Assembly (NCBI GenBank): GCA_947575805.1
Contig: CANPOY010000027.1
Location: forward strand, 1-38,961
DNA length: 38,961 bases
Direction: 5' to 3'
Source of the DNA: an uncultured Lachnospiraceae bacterium
GTDB taxonomy: Bacteria > Bacillota > Clostridia > Lachnospirales > Lachnospiraceae
Part shown: one piece after another, positions 1 to 7,400 of the stretch
How the letters are laid out: every line of letters begins with the position of its first letter
How positions within the stretch are numbered: the first letter of the stretch is position 1
The notes under the pieces: model-generated
Databases searched by the model: none
What the model saw: only the letters and a program-made list of their open reading frames with translations
What the model was told of the DNA's origin: nothing
Made by a program: the position numbers and the translations under genes

Positions 1-1
1 T

Positions 2-259
2 GTAAACTGTTCTTTTTTTGTTGCCGCTCTGAATCTGATACTTTCCTTAAGAATTGTACCATATCCGGGCATAAAAGAAAATTCCGGAAATGTGCCTAAA
101 TGGAAGTATATAAACACAAAATTTATGAATAGGATGCTGGGTATTTCCGCCGGCGCGCTGATCAACGGTGTCCGGCAGAAGAATCTCCATATTCGTCATC
201 ACGTGATACGGCTTGCCGCAGAGACGGTTATCACGCTAATTTGCTGGCTGGGAAAGTAA
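2..259 (+). CDS. 3' end of an unidentified protein (truncated by window start)
   Basis: This frame is open from the first bases of the window to a TAA at 257-259, giving about 85 residues with no start of its own that has a ribosome binding site. The first ATG in frame (125) lacks a Shine-Dalgarno sequence, so I read it as the tail of a gene that begins outside the window. The tail contains a hydrophobic patch near its start and a second one near its C-terminus (TVITLICWLG) after a basic stretch rich in His and Arg. I do not recognise the family. The segment is more AT-rich than the genes that follow. It could also be a non-coding open stretch. Confidence 0.4.
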   Translation, partial: VNCSFFVAALNLILSLRIVPYPGIKENSGNVPKWKYINTKFMNRMLGISAGALINGVRQKNLHIRHHVIRLAAETVITLICWLGK

Positions 260-269
260 AAATATATCT

Positions 270-297
270 TTTACAAAGCGTATTTTTGTGCTATATT
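270..297 (+). promoter_or_regulatory. Promoter for the lactonase gene
   Basis: TTTACA at 270-275, a 16-bp spacer, then TATATT at 292-297 preceded by TG (extended -10). It lies about 28 bp before the start codon at 325. Confidence 0.5.
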
Positions 298-324
298 TAT
301 GTAAAGATAAAGGAGGTATGGCCC

Positions 325-1374
325 ATGGAAAAGGAAAAGTATGTGGCATATGTCTCTACCTATACGCGGGGAGATAACCACGGGATCAAAATATATGACG
401 TGGATATGAAAAACGGGCGCTTCTTAGAAAAAGATCAGGTGGAGATCACAAATTCTTCTTATGTGACGATTTCCCACAATGAGAAGTATCTGTATTCTAT
501 TACGGATTTTGGGGTGGAATCCTATAAGATCAAGAAGGACGGCGGACTGGATCTTTTGAATTTTGCGCCGATTAACGGCATGAGGGGCTGCTATGTGTCC
601 ACGGATTATACGGATCAGTACCTGTTTGTGGCAGGCTACCATGACGGTAAGCTGACGGTACTGAAGCTGAAGGAGGACGGCTCTATCGGTGAGATTACCG
701 ATGAAATCTTTCATAAAGGGCTGGGCAGTCTGGCGGAGAGAAATTTCAGGCCTCACATTAACTGTGCCAGAATGACGCATGATAATAAATACCTGCTGGT
801 GGCGGATCAGGGGATGGACCACGTAAATGTCTATCGGCTGGACGTTGTAACCGGTAAAGTGATGTTGGCGGACGTGATCAGGAGCGAGATTGAATCGGCG
901 CCCAGACATATCAAAATATCCAGGGACGGGCGGTTTATTTATATCGTACACGAATGGAAATGTTTTATAGACGTGTATTCCTATGAGGATGAGGAAGGGC
1001 AGCCTGTCTTTGAGAAAATTCAGACTGTGGAAATCGCCCAGCGTGAGCAGGGGAGCTCCAATGCAGCCAGCGCGCTGACCTTTTCCGAGGATCACAAGTA
1101 TCTGGTGAGTACGGTGGCGGGAGATAATTCGGCGGTGCTCTTTACCGTGGATGAGGAGACGGGGATGCTGACAAAGGTATTTTGCCTGCCGGTAAGTGGT
1201 GAGTATCCCAAGGATGCCATTTTGTTCCCCAATGATAAGTTCCTGGTGGCTCTGAATCATGAGTCAAATGATATGACCTTTTTCCATGTGAACGTGCAGG
1301 AGGGTACCCTGATCATGAACGGTCCGCCGCTTCATGTGGATGTGCCCAACTGCATCACTTTTCATAAGCTGTAA
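325..1374 (+). CDS. Lactonase family protein, seven-bladed beta-propeller (6-phosphogluconolactonase-like)
   Basis: A 349-residue cytoplasmic protein. The sequence has the repeated blade pattern of the bacterial lactonase/YbhE family: recurring 'hydrophobic-xx-xDG..' turns, an early YVSTYT segment, an 'RPHINCARMTHDNKYLLVADQG' type blade and a late 'PKDAILFPNDKFLVALNHESN' blade. Family members hydrolyse 6-phosphogluconolactone or related sugar lactones, but many are uncharacterised, so the substrate here is not certain. The length matches the family. I chose ATG 325 because AGGAGG lies at 311-316 with good spacing. An upstream in-frame start at 241 would add 28 residues overlapping the promoter and the preceding frame. 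The gene stands alone: it has its own promoter upstream and a strong terminator immediately after it. The next gene is on the other strand. Confidence 0.82.
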   Translation: MEKEKYVAYVSTYTRGDNHGIKIYDVDMKNGRFLEKDQVEITNSSYVTISHNEKYLYSITDFGVESYKIKKDGGLDLLNFAPINGMRGCYVSTDYTDQYLFVAGYHDGKLTVLKLKEDGSIGEITDEIFHKGLGSLAERNFRPHINCARMTHDNKYLLVADQGMDHVNVYRLDVVTGKVMLADVIRSEIESAPRHIKISRDGRFIYIVHEWKCFIDVYSYEDEEGQPVFEKIQTVEIAQREQGSSNAASALTFSEDHKYLVSTVAGDNSAVLFTVDEETGMLTKVFCLPVSGEYPKDAILFPNDKFLVALNHESNDMTFFHVNVQEGTLIMNGPPLHVDVPNCITFHKL

Positions 1375-1383
1375 GTGATTGTT

Positions 1384-1421
1384 AAAAAGCTCTCAACTTC
1401 ATAAGAGGTTGGGAGCTTTTT
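1384..1421 (+). terminator. Rho-independent terminator after the lactonase gene
   Basis: A stem AAAAAGCTCTCAAC / GTTGGGAGCTTTTT (one G-T pair) with a 10-nt loop and a terminal T run, starting 9 bp after the stop codon. The A-rich 5' arm means it could also stop transcription arriving from the minus strand. Confidence 0.85.
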
Positions 1422-1589
1422 AATTCAGTTCAGTTCATGTAACATGCCTTTCCGCCTTCCGCAAGAATTATCATCAGCAGCTTGCATAAGGTAGAATGAC
1501 ATTATTTTCATGCCGCATATATCGACTTCTTATTTTCGGTATCTGTTTCCCGATAACAGTGTAAAACGGACGCAGAACGCATATCACAC

Positions 1590-1612
1590 GACAGCCTGCT
1601 GACAAGGCTGTC
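1590..1612 (-). other. Hairpin downstream of the 36-residue mini-ORF
   Basis: Perfect 8-bp stem GACAGCCT/AGGCTGTC with a 7-nt loop, 15 bp past the stop of the small minus-strand ORF. No T tract follows on either strand, so it is not a convincing intrinsic terminator. It could be an RNA 3'-end stabiliser. Confidence 0.35.
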
Positions 1613-1626
1613 TATGAAAATATTTT

Positions 1627-1737
1627 TCAGGAACAGGCAATGGCTCCCCATGCTGTCACAAACAGACCCCAAAGCAGTACGTTTCCAAAGGTTACTGACC
1701 CGTTTCCAATTCCTAATCTTCGTAATTTATAGGACAT
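1627..1737 (-). CDS. Candidate 36-residue membrane mini-protein
   Basis: This short ORF starts at an ATG (1737) preceded by GGGGAGGAAGGACT, a strong ribosome binding site with normal spacing. The product has a basic N-terminus (MSYKLRRLG), a Gly/Asn-rich turn, then one hydrophobic stretch (VLLWGLFVTAWGAIAC) of a length and composition suited to a single membrane segment, and ends in Cys-Ser. It sits 118 bp downstream of aroC on the same strand and is followed by a hairpin at 1590-1612. I do not recognise the family, and such short ORFs can occur by chance. The strong ribosome binding site combined with a coherent amphipathic layout is why I list it. Confidence 0.45.
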   Translation of the reverse strand: MSYKLRRLGIGNGSVTFGNVLLWGLFVTAWGAIACS

Positions 1738-1855
1738 AGTCCTTCCTCCCCGATTTATGGCAGCATCCCCAGAAAATTATACGACTTTCTGGCAGCATGG
1801 GCGACATCCGGCTTAAAGGTGTTTCCTTCTTCGGCGCTGTTGTCTATCAGCTCGC

Positions 1856-2968
1856 TTACACGGTCTCTGCCGCAGCGTAAAAAGCCTTTATAGGATCCAG
1901 CCTTGCGGACATGTTCAGCAGCATGGCGTCCAGGACGGTGAGGGCAGTCATACACTCCATAACCACTACGGCCCTGGGGACGATAACGGGGTCATGTCGG
2001 CCTTTGATATTGACGTCTGTCTCTTCGCCGTTTTTATTTACCGTCTGTTGGGTGAGAAAGATGGAAGGGGTGGGCTTTACATGGGCCCGGATCCGCAGGA
2101 TGCCGCCATCGCTGATGCCTCCCAGGATGCCGCCGGCATGGTTGGTGGCTTTGGTGATCTGTCCGTCTGCCATGCGGAAGGCGTCGTTATTTTGACTGCC
2201 TTTTCTTAAGGAAACGGTGCAGCCTTCCCCGATCTCCACGGCCTTGACCGCGCCGATGGACATAATGGCTTTCGCCAGATTGGCATCCAGCTTTTCAAAG
2301 ACAGGGTCGCCAATTCCGGCAGGGAGTCCTTCCACGATACATTCCATGCAGCCGCCCAAGGAATCTAGATTCTTTTTCGCCTCTTCCAGACAGGAGACGG
2401 CGGCTTTGTCCGCAGTGTAATCAGGCATGGCTGTAGGGGTAGCGAGAATGGCCTCACGGTCAAAATGCGCCATATCGATCTCGACGGGACCGATGGAGCG
2501 GGTATAGGCGCAGACGGAAATGCCCAGCTGTTTCAATATTTTGGCTGCCACGGCGCCTGCCGCCACGCGGCCGATGGTCTCACGGCCGGAGGAGCGTCCT
2601 CCGCCCCGGTAATCCCGGAAACCATATTTGGCGTCAAAGGTATAGTCGGCATGTCCCGGCCGGTAATAGCCGGCGATCTCACTGTAGTCGGCGGACCGCT
2701 GGGAGGTGTTGCGTACCATCAGAGAAATGGGAGCGCCGGTGGTGAGACCCTCGAACACGCCGGAGAGAATTTCCACGGTATCATCTTCCCTGCGGGGTGT
2801 GGAAATGCTGCTGGTGCCCGGCTTCCTGCGGTCAAGATACTGCTGTATATCCGCCTCGCTTAAGGTGAGCCCGGCAGGACAGCCGTCGATGACGACCCCC
2901 AGCGCCTTGCCGTGGGATTCCCCCCAGGTGGTTACTTGAAAGATTGTGCCAAATGTTGAACCTGCCAT
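1856..2968 (-). CDS. aroC: Chorismate synthase
   Basis: A 370-residue cytosolic enzyme catalysing the last shikimate-pathway step: 5-enolpyruvylshikimate-3-phosphate to chorismate, with reduced FMN as cofactor. The family landmarks are present in order: WGESHG near residue 16, a DRRKPG segment near 46, RPGHADYTF near 103, the RGGGRSSGRETIGRVAAGA block, and GGILGGISDG in the C-terminal half. The length is normal for the family. The start ATG at 2968 has a GAGG motif about 10 bp upstream and a good promoter (minus strand, 3009-3037). It is not clustered with other aro genes here. The nearest downstream feature on the same strand is the mini-ORF at 1627-1737, which could be co-transcribed. Confidence 0.97.
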   Translation of the reverse strand: MAGSTFGTIFQVTTWGESHGKALGVVIDGCPAGLTLSEADIQQYLDRRKPGTSSISTPRREDDTVEILSGVFEGLTTGAPISLMVRNTSQRSADYSEIAGYYRPGHADYTFDAKYGFRDYRGGGRSSGRETIGRVAAGAVAAKILKQLGISVCAYTRSIGPVEIDMAHFDREAILATPTAMPDYTADKAAVSCLEEAKKNLDSLGGCMECIVEGLPAGIGDPVFEKLDANLAKAIMSIGAVKAVEIGEGCTVSLRKGSQNNDAFRMADGQITKATNHAGGILGGISDGGILRIRAHVKPTPSIFLTQQTVNKNGEETDVNIKGRHDPVIVPRAVVVMECMTALTVLDAMLLNMSARLDPIKAFYAAAETV

Positions 2969-3008
2969 AAATTATTAACCTCGTTTCTGTACTGTACTTT
3001 CGCATCCT

Positions 3009-3037
3009 ATTCTACAGGACAATTCGGGAAATAGCAA
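3009..3037 (-). promoter_or_regulatory. aroC promoter
   Basis: Read on the minus strand: TTGCTA (3037-3032), 17-bp spacer, TAGAAT (3014-3009). It lies about 40 bp upstream of the aroC start codon. Confidence 0.6.
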
Positions 3038-3244
3038 CGGATTCCAAATGGGAAGATTTTTTATGCAGGTTATATATTACTACGGAGGGGATATTGCTTA
3101 ACGGAAGTTGTCAAAGGCAGAATTCTGCAAGAACCTTTTATTTCATATTGCATTTCCAATGAAGATATTATACAATCCTATTGAAGAAAAATGTGGAATT
3201 CTGCATTGAAATGAAAGAAAACAGGTGCATTTTCTAAAAATGTA
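3038..3244. other. Divergent intergenic region between aroC and the carboxypeptidase gene
   Basis: The AT-rich gap between the two divergent genes (2969-3309 in total) holds the aroC promoter and the extended -10 listed separately. Between them the decamer GAATTCTGCA occurs twice (3120-3129 and 3196-3205), and the first copy lies inside the 12-bp palindrome GCAGAATTCTGC. I see no convincing gene. A 22-codon TTG-initiated frame at 3095 has a GGAGGGG upstream but is too weak to call. Confidence 0.35.
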
Positions 3245-3253
3245 TGGTAGAAT
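3245..3253 (+). promoter_or_regulatory. Extended -10 promoter for the carboxypeptidase-tgt unit
   Basis: TGGTAGAAT matches an extended -10 (TGn plus TAGAAT). The -35 region is poor. It lies 57 bp upstream of the start codon at 3310. Confidence 0.4.
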
Positions 3254-3309
3254 AGTACCAGGTTACATAAACAGCAGTAAAGGAGTCAAGGGAAAAGGAT
3301 AATCAACTG

Positions 3310-4383
3310 ATGAAGGCGACACTTGAAGAGCGGTTTCGTAAGAAACTGCTGAAGATCGGAAAAAAGAATAAGTTTCTGCGTCTTTGTATCATTCCCGCAG
3401 TAGTCGTTGGAGTGTCTTTTTTTCATGCGGTCAGATATTGCAGAGGCAACGGGAAGCGTTTCGCCATGATGGCCATGACTTTTTTGCTTTTTGTAGTGTA
3501 CAGCAGCTTTTCCTTTCCGATGTTTACTGCAGAAGAAGGCACGGAGGAATGGAATTCCATATCCGAGGAGGCTCAGGGCATTGACCTGGCTGAGGAAGAG
3601 GAGATTAACATAGAGGATTTTGAGCTGCTGGATGATGACGACGTGCTGCCGGAGGGGGAGAAAATTCCCGAGACGGTGCATGGCATGGATATTGGAGAGC
3701 GGTTCAACACCTCAGACATTCTGGAGTATAATCAGCACAGGCTTCCGGCGGAGAGTCCGGCAGCGGCAGCGGCAGAGGACTATGAAGATTATGAGTTTTC
3801 CCCGGATGACTGGCGTCTGATCTTAATCAATAAGCAGAACTCCATTCCCGAGGGTTATGAGGAGAAGGTCCCTCTTGGGAATATCAATACCATGAAGGGC
3901 GTCATGCACTGTGACGAGAGGATTATCGATGATCTGCTTGCCATGATCCAGACGGCTAAGGATGACGGGGTGACGCTTCAGATTTGTTCGCCCTATCGGG
4001 ATCTGGAATATCAGGAGTATCTTTTTAACAGAAAAATTACCTATTACATGAACAAGGGATTGTCCTATATGGAGGCGTACCGGCTGGGCAGCCAGGCGGT
4101 AACGGTGCCCAATGCCAGCGAGCATCAGCTGGGGCTGGCTCTGGATATTGTGTCGGATACCTTTATCAAACTGGTGGAGGGCTTCGGGGATACGGAGGCC
4201 GGCAAATGGCTTGCGGCCAACAGCTATCGCTTTGGCTTTATCCTGCGATATCCAAAGGGCAAGGAGGACATTACGGGTATTGAGTACGAGCCATGGCATT
4301 TCCGCTACGTGGGAGTGGAGGCCGCTACCCTGATCACGGAGAAGGGAATCACATTGGAAGAATTCTGGGAGGAGTATCTGTAA
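3310..4383 (+). CDS. Membrane-anchored D-alanyl-D-alanine carboxypeptidase, peptidase M15 (VanY type)
   Basis: A 357-residue protein that probably trims the terminal D-Ala from peptidoglycan stem peptides outside the membrane. The N-terminus is basic and is followed by hydrophobic segments at about residues 20-35 and 55-72, consistent with membrane anchoring. An acidic, low-complexity linker (about 78-155) then leads to the M15 domain. The zinc and catalytic residues are visible: H272 and D279 in the SEHQLGLALD motif, and E327 and H330 in EPWHFRYV. The domain is about 200 residues, as usual for VanY/DacB-type enzymes. AAAAGGA lies about 9 bp before the ATG. Its stop codon is 3 bp before tgt, so the two genes share a transcript. 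There is no vanR/S-like regulator nearby, so a normal cell-wall role is more likely than glycopeptide resistance. Confidence 0.88.
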   Translation: MKATLEERFRKKLLKIGKKNKFLRLCIIPAVVVGVSFFHAVRYCRGNGKRFAMMAMTFLLFVVYSSFSFPMFTAEEGTEEWNSISEEAQGIDLAEEEEINIEDFELLDDDDVLPEGEKIPETVHGMDIGERFNTSDILEYNQHRLPAESPAAAAAEDYEDYEFSPDDWRLILINKQNSIPEGYEEKVPLGNINTMKGVMHCDERIIDDLLAMIQTAKDDGVTLQICSPYRDLEYQEYLFNRKITYYMNKGLSYMEAYRLGSQAVTVPNASEHQLGLALDIVSDTFIKLVEGFGDTEAGKWLAANSYRFGFILRYPKGKEDITGIEYEPWHFRYVGVEAATLITEKGITLEEFWEEYL

Positions 4384-4386
4384 ATT

Positions 4387-5517
4387 ATGTATCGGGTTTT
4401 AAAGCAGGAGGGAAGGGCGAAAAGGGCTGAACTTACCACGGTTCATGGCTGCATTCAGACGCCGGTTTTCATGAATGTGGGGACGGTGGCGGCCATCAAG
4501 GGAGCCGTCGCCACCTCCGATCTGGAAGAAATAAGAACACAGGTGGAGCTTTCCAATACCTATCATCTTCATGTCCGCCCCGGCGACAAGGTGGTGAAGC
4601 AGTTGGGGGGACTCCACAAATTTATGTCCTGGAACAGGCCGATTCTCACGGATTCCGGCGGTTTTCAGGTCTTCTCTCTGGCGGGTTTAAGAAAGATCCG
4701 GGAAGAGGGAGTTTACTTCAATTCTCACATTGACGGAAGAAAGATATTCATGGGACCGGAGGAAAGCATGCAGATTCAATCCAACCTGGCATCTACCATT
4801 GCCATGGCCTTTGACGAGTGTGCCCCCAGCAAGGCCCAGCGGTCTTATGTGGAGGCGTCGGTGGAGAGGACTACCCGCTGGCTGGAGCGCTGCAAAAAGG
4901 AGATGACGCGGCTGAATTCCCTGGAGGATACTATAAACCCGAATCAGCTTCTGTTTGGGATTAATCAGGGTGCGGTCTACGCGGATATACGGGTGGAACA
5001 TGCGAAGCGCATTGCAGAGATGGATCTGGACGGCTATGCGGTGGGCGGCCTGGCAGTGGGAGAGACCCATGAGGAGATGTATTATATTCTGGAGGAGACA
5101 GTGCCCTTTCTGCCGCAGGACAAGCCGGTTTATCTGATGGGGGTGGGAACCCCGGCAAATATCCTGGAAGGGGTGGAGCGGGGCGTGGATTTCTTTGACT
5201 GTGTCTATCCCAGCAGAAACGGCAGACACGGACATCTGTACACGAACCATGGAAAAATTAATCTATTTAACGCAAAATATGAGCTGGACGACAGGCCCAT
5301 AGAGGAGGGCTGCGGCTGTCCGGCCTGCAGACGGTATTCCCGGGCGTATATCCGGCACTTGCTGAAAGCAAAGGAGATGCTGGGCATGCGGCTGTGCGTG
5401 CTGCACAACCTGTATTTCTATAATACCATGATGGAGGAGATCCGGGAGGCCTTGGATGAGGGGCGGTTCGGGGAGTATAAGAGAAGAAAACTGGAAAGCA
5501 TGACCAATGCTTCATAG
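4387..5517 (+). CDS. tgt: tRNA-guanine transglycosylase
   Basis: A 376-residue enzyme that swaps guanine 34 for the queuosine precursor preQ1 in tRNAs with GUN anticodons (Asp, Asn, His, Tyr). The active-site aspartate D89 is in DSGGFQVF and the nucleophile D271 is in FDCVYPSRNGRHG. The zinc site is C309-x-C311-xx-C314 with H340, and the spacing matches well-studied bacterial enzymes. The length is normal. GGGAGGAG is about 12 bp before the ATG and lies inside the end of the upstream carboxypeptidase gene, so translation of the two is likely coupled. A promoter and yajC follow downstream, an arrangement common in bacteria (tgt-yajC). Confidence 0.97.
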   Translation: MYRVLKQEGRAKRAELTTVHGCIQTPVFMNVGTVAAIKGAVATSDLEEIRTQVELSNTYHLHVRPGDKVVKQLGGLHKFMSWNRPILTDSGGFQVFSLAGLRKIREEGVYFNSHIDGRKIFMGPEESMQIQSNLASTIAMAFDECAPSKAQRSYVEASVERTTRWLERCKKEMTRLNSLEDTINPNQLLFGINQGAVYADIRVEHAKRIAEMDLDGYAVGGLAVGETHEEMYYILEETVPFLPQDKPVYLMGVGTPANILEGVERGVDFFDCVYPSRNGRHGHLYTNHGKINLFNAKYELDDRPIEEGCGCPACRRYSRAYIRHLLKAKEMLGMRLCVLHNLYFYNTMMEEIREALDEGRFGEYKRRKLESMTNAS

Positions 5518-5536
5518 CAAAAATTGTATAAAGTGC

Positions 5537-5565
5537 TTGCAGGGCAGCAATTTATTGTGTATCAT
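5537..5565 (+). promoter_or_regulatory. yajC promoter
   Basis: TTGCAG at 5537-5542, 17-bp spacer, TATCAT at 5560-5565, about 60 bp before the yajC start codon. yajC may therefore be transcribed both from here and from the tgt transcript. Confidence 0.5.
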
Positions 5566-5627
5566 AGTATTTTAGAATATGAAGGATGTCGGCGGAAGAG
5601 AAATGCGGATGTCAGAATGGAGGAAAC

Positions 5628-5978
5628 ATGGGAATTCTTTTAACAGAGGGAGCTGCCGGTGCGCAGGGCGCAGCAGGTGATGCGACAATGGCGGGCGGCG
5701 GCCTGATCATGACGATAGCGGTCTATGGCGTTCTTATTTTAGCAATGTGGTTTTTTTTGTTCAGGCCGCAGAGCAAGGAAAAGAAGAAAATGGCGGCAAT
5801 GCTTTCTCAGCTGGCCATAGGGGATGTGGTCATGACTACTTCCGGCTTTTACGGAGTCGTGATCGACATTTCTGATGAGGACAATACGGTGATCGTGGAA
5901 TTCGGCAGCAACAAAAACTGCCGTATCCCCATGGAAAAACAGGCGATCAGCCGTGTGGAAAAGCCGACCGAGGGTTGA
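5628..5978 (+). CDS. yajC: Preprotein translocase subunit YajC
   Basis: A 116-residue single-pass membrane protein, an accessory subunit of the SecYEG/SecDF translocase. The N-terminus is Gly/Ala-rich and short, followed by one membrane helix (about residues 25-43, ending in FFLFRPQSKEKKK) and then the conserved cytoplasmic domain with the IGDVVMTTSGFYGVV motif. I chose the ATG at 5628 because GGAGGAAAC stands directly in front of it. The longer frame from 5586 would add 14 residues with two cysteines and no ribosome binding site. It follows tgt and is followed by a strong hairpin terminator. secDF is not in this window. Confidence 0.93.
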   Translation: MGILLTEGAAGAQGAAGDATMAGGGLIMTIAVYGVLILAMWFFLFRPQSKEKKKMAAMLSQLAIGDVVMTTSGFYGVVIDISDEDNTVIVEFGSNKNCRIPMEKQAISRVEKPTEG

Positions 5979-6010
5979 TGGTAACAGACCTGGCAAGACG
6001 GGGCAGTGCC

Positions 6011-6061
6011 CAAAGAATGCTTCCAGTGGAGTCCGGAAGCATTCTTTGACATTGCCTTTTT
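6011..6061 (+). terminator. Terminator after yajC
   Basis: A perfect 14-bp stem CAAAGAATGCTTCC / GGAAGCATTCTTTG with a 10-nt loop, followed by a T-rich stretch that begins a few bases after the stem. It separates the carboxypeptidase-tgt-yajC block from leuB. Confidence 0.7.
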
Positions 6062-6127
6062 ATGGTATCAGTATGGCTCAGCTGAGGCTGGATTGCCGTT
6101 ATTTATGAACAGAAAGGGGTAGAGATT

Positions 6128-7240
6128 ATGGAATTGCACATTACCTGCATTCCCGGCGACGGAATCGGACCGGAAATTGTGACGGAGGCAAAAAAGGTAC
6201 TGGAAAAGGTTGCTTCCGTATATCAGCACAAAATGGTATTTGAGGATATTCTGATGGGGGGAGCGTCCATTGATGCGTACGGCGTGCCGCTGACCGATGA
6301 GGCTGTGGCGAAAGCAAAAGCCGCGGATGCGGTGCTCATGGGTTCCATCGGCGGAGATACCACAACATCTCCCTGGTATAAGCTGCCCCCGAATCTGCGT
6401 CCGGAGGCAGGGCTTCTCGGTATCCGCAAGGCCCTGAACCTTTTTGCGAATCTGCGTCCGGCCGTCCTGTATGACGAGCTGGCTGGGGCCTGCCCGCTAA
6501 AGGAGGAGATCAGCGGGAAGGGCTTTGATATGCTGATTATGCGGGAGCTCACCGGAGGGCTGTACTTTGGCGAGCGTAAAACCATAGAAGAGAACGGGGT
6601 GCTGAAAGCCATTGATACCCTTACTTATGACGAGAATGAGATCCGCCGCATTGCAGTCAAGGGGTTTGACATTGCCGGAAAGCGCCGCGGGAAGGTGACA
6701 AGTGTAGATAAAGCGAACGTGCTGGATTCCTCGAGGCTGTGGAGAAAGGTAGTGGAAGAAGTGGCAAAGGATTACCCGGAGATCACTCTTGAGCATATGC
6801 TGGTGGATAATTGTGCCATGCAGCTGGTGAAGGATCCGGCCCAGTTTGACGTGATTCTGACGGAGAATATGTTCGGGGATATTCTGTCCGATGAGGCGAG
6901 CATGGTTACCGGTTCTATCGGCATGCTGGCCAGCGCCAGCTTAAACGACAGCAAATTCGGCCTGTATGAGCCCAGCCACGGCTCTGCACCGGACATTGCG
7001 GGTAAAGATATAGCAAATCCTATTGCCACGGTACTCAGTGCCGCCATGATGCTGCGTTACAGTTTTGATCTCGACAGGGAGGCGGACGCAGTGGAGGCAG
7101 CGGTGAAGCAGGTTTTGAAAGAAGGCTATCGTACGGGAGACATTATGTCGGAGGGCTGTAAAAGGGTGGGCTGCTCCGAGATGGGCGACCTGCTTGTTTC
7201 CAGGATTGCAGGCAATGATGGAAAATATGCAGAATTATAA
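6128..7240 (+). CDS. leuB: 3-Isopropylmalate dehydrogenase
   Basis: A 370-residue NAD-dependent enzyme of leucine synthesis that oxidises and decarboxylates 3-isopropylmalate to 2-ketoisocaproate. It shows GDGIGPEI at the N-terminus, the [14 protein letters not shown] substrate segment, [26 protein letters not shown] and the [10 protein letters not shown] metal-binding region. The NAD-binding [13 protein letters not shown] segment marks it as isopropylmalate rather than isocitrate dehydrogenase. Length is normal. AAAGGGG is about 9 bp before the ATG. leuA and leuCD are not adjacent, and the gene instead heads a leuB-ilvD-ilvB group. I see no T-box leader in the short upstream gap. Confidence 0.96.
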   Translation: MELHITCIPGDGIGPEIVTEAKKVLEKVASVYQHKMVFEDILMGGASIDAYGVPLTDEAVAKAKAADAVLMGSIGGDTTTSPWYKLPPNLRPEAGLLGIRKALNLFANLRPAVLYDELAGACPLKEEISGKGFDMLIMRELTGGLYFGERKTIEENGVLKAIDTLTYDENEIRRIAVKGFDIAGKRRGKVTSVDKANVLDSSRLWRKVVEEVAKDYPEITLEHMLVDNCAMQLVKDPAQFDVILTENMFGDILSDEASMVTGSIGMLASASLNDSKFGLYEPSHGSAPDIAGKDIANPIATVLSAAMMLRYSFDLDREADAVEAAVKQVLKEGYRTGDIMSEGCKRVGCSEMGDLLVSRIAGNDGKYAEL

Positions 7241-7265
7241 CAAAATTGACTTAAAATAATATAAT

Positions 7266-7283
7266 CTGCAGGAAAACCTGCAG
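7266..7283 (+). other. Short hairpin between leuB and ilvD
   Basis: A perfect 7-bp stem CTGCAGG/CCTGCAG with an AAAA loop, 25 bp after the leuB stop and just downstream of a TATAAT (7260-7265). No T tract follows, so it is unlikely to be an intrinsic terminator. It may protect one end of a processed transcript. Confidence 0.3.
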
Positions 7284-7400
7284 GATTACGGAATGAGTAA
7301 AGCAGGAATACCGGTTTCGGTTACAGGGAAGGCTGCCGATGACGGTTATAGTATCAGGCGGTATGCTATCAGGAAGGAAAACGAGAGGTAGGATAAAGAT

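Noticed and set aside
424..1260. 278-codon minus-strand ORF opposite the lactonase gene
   Set aside because: It is a shadow of the lactonase reading frame: the composition is rich in His, Ile and Arg, and there is no ribosome binding site.
3310..4383. Vancomycin-resistance VanY
   Set aside because: The domain is VanY-like, but no van regulators, ligase or dehydrogenase are nearby. A housekeeping carboxypeptidase is more likely.
7246..7265. Promoter TTGACT...TATAAT between leuB and ilvD
   Set aside because: The two hexamers are only 8 bp apart, far too close for a sigma-A type promoter.
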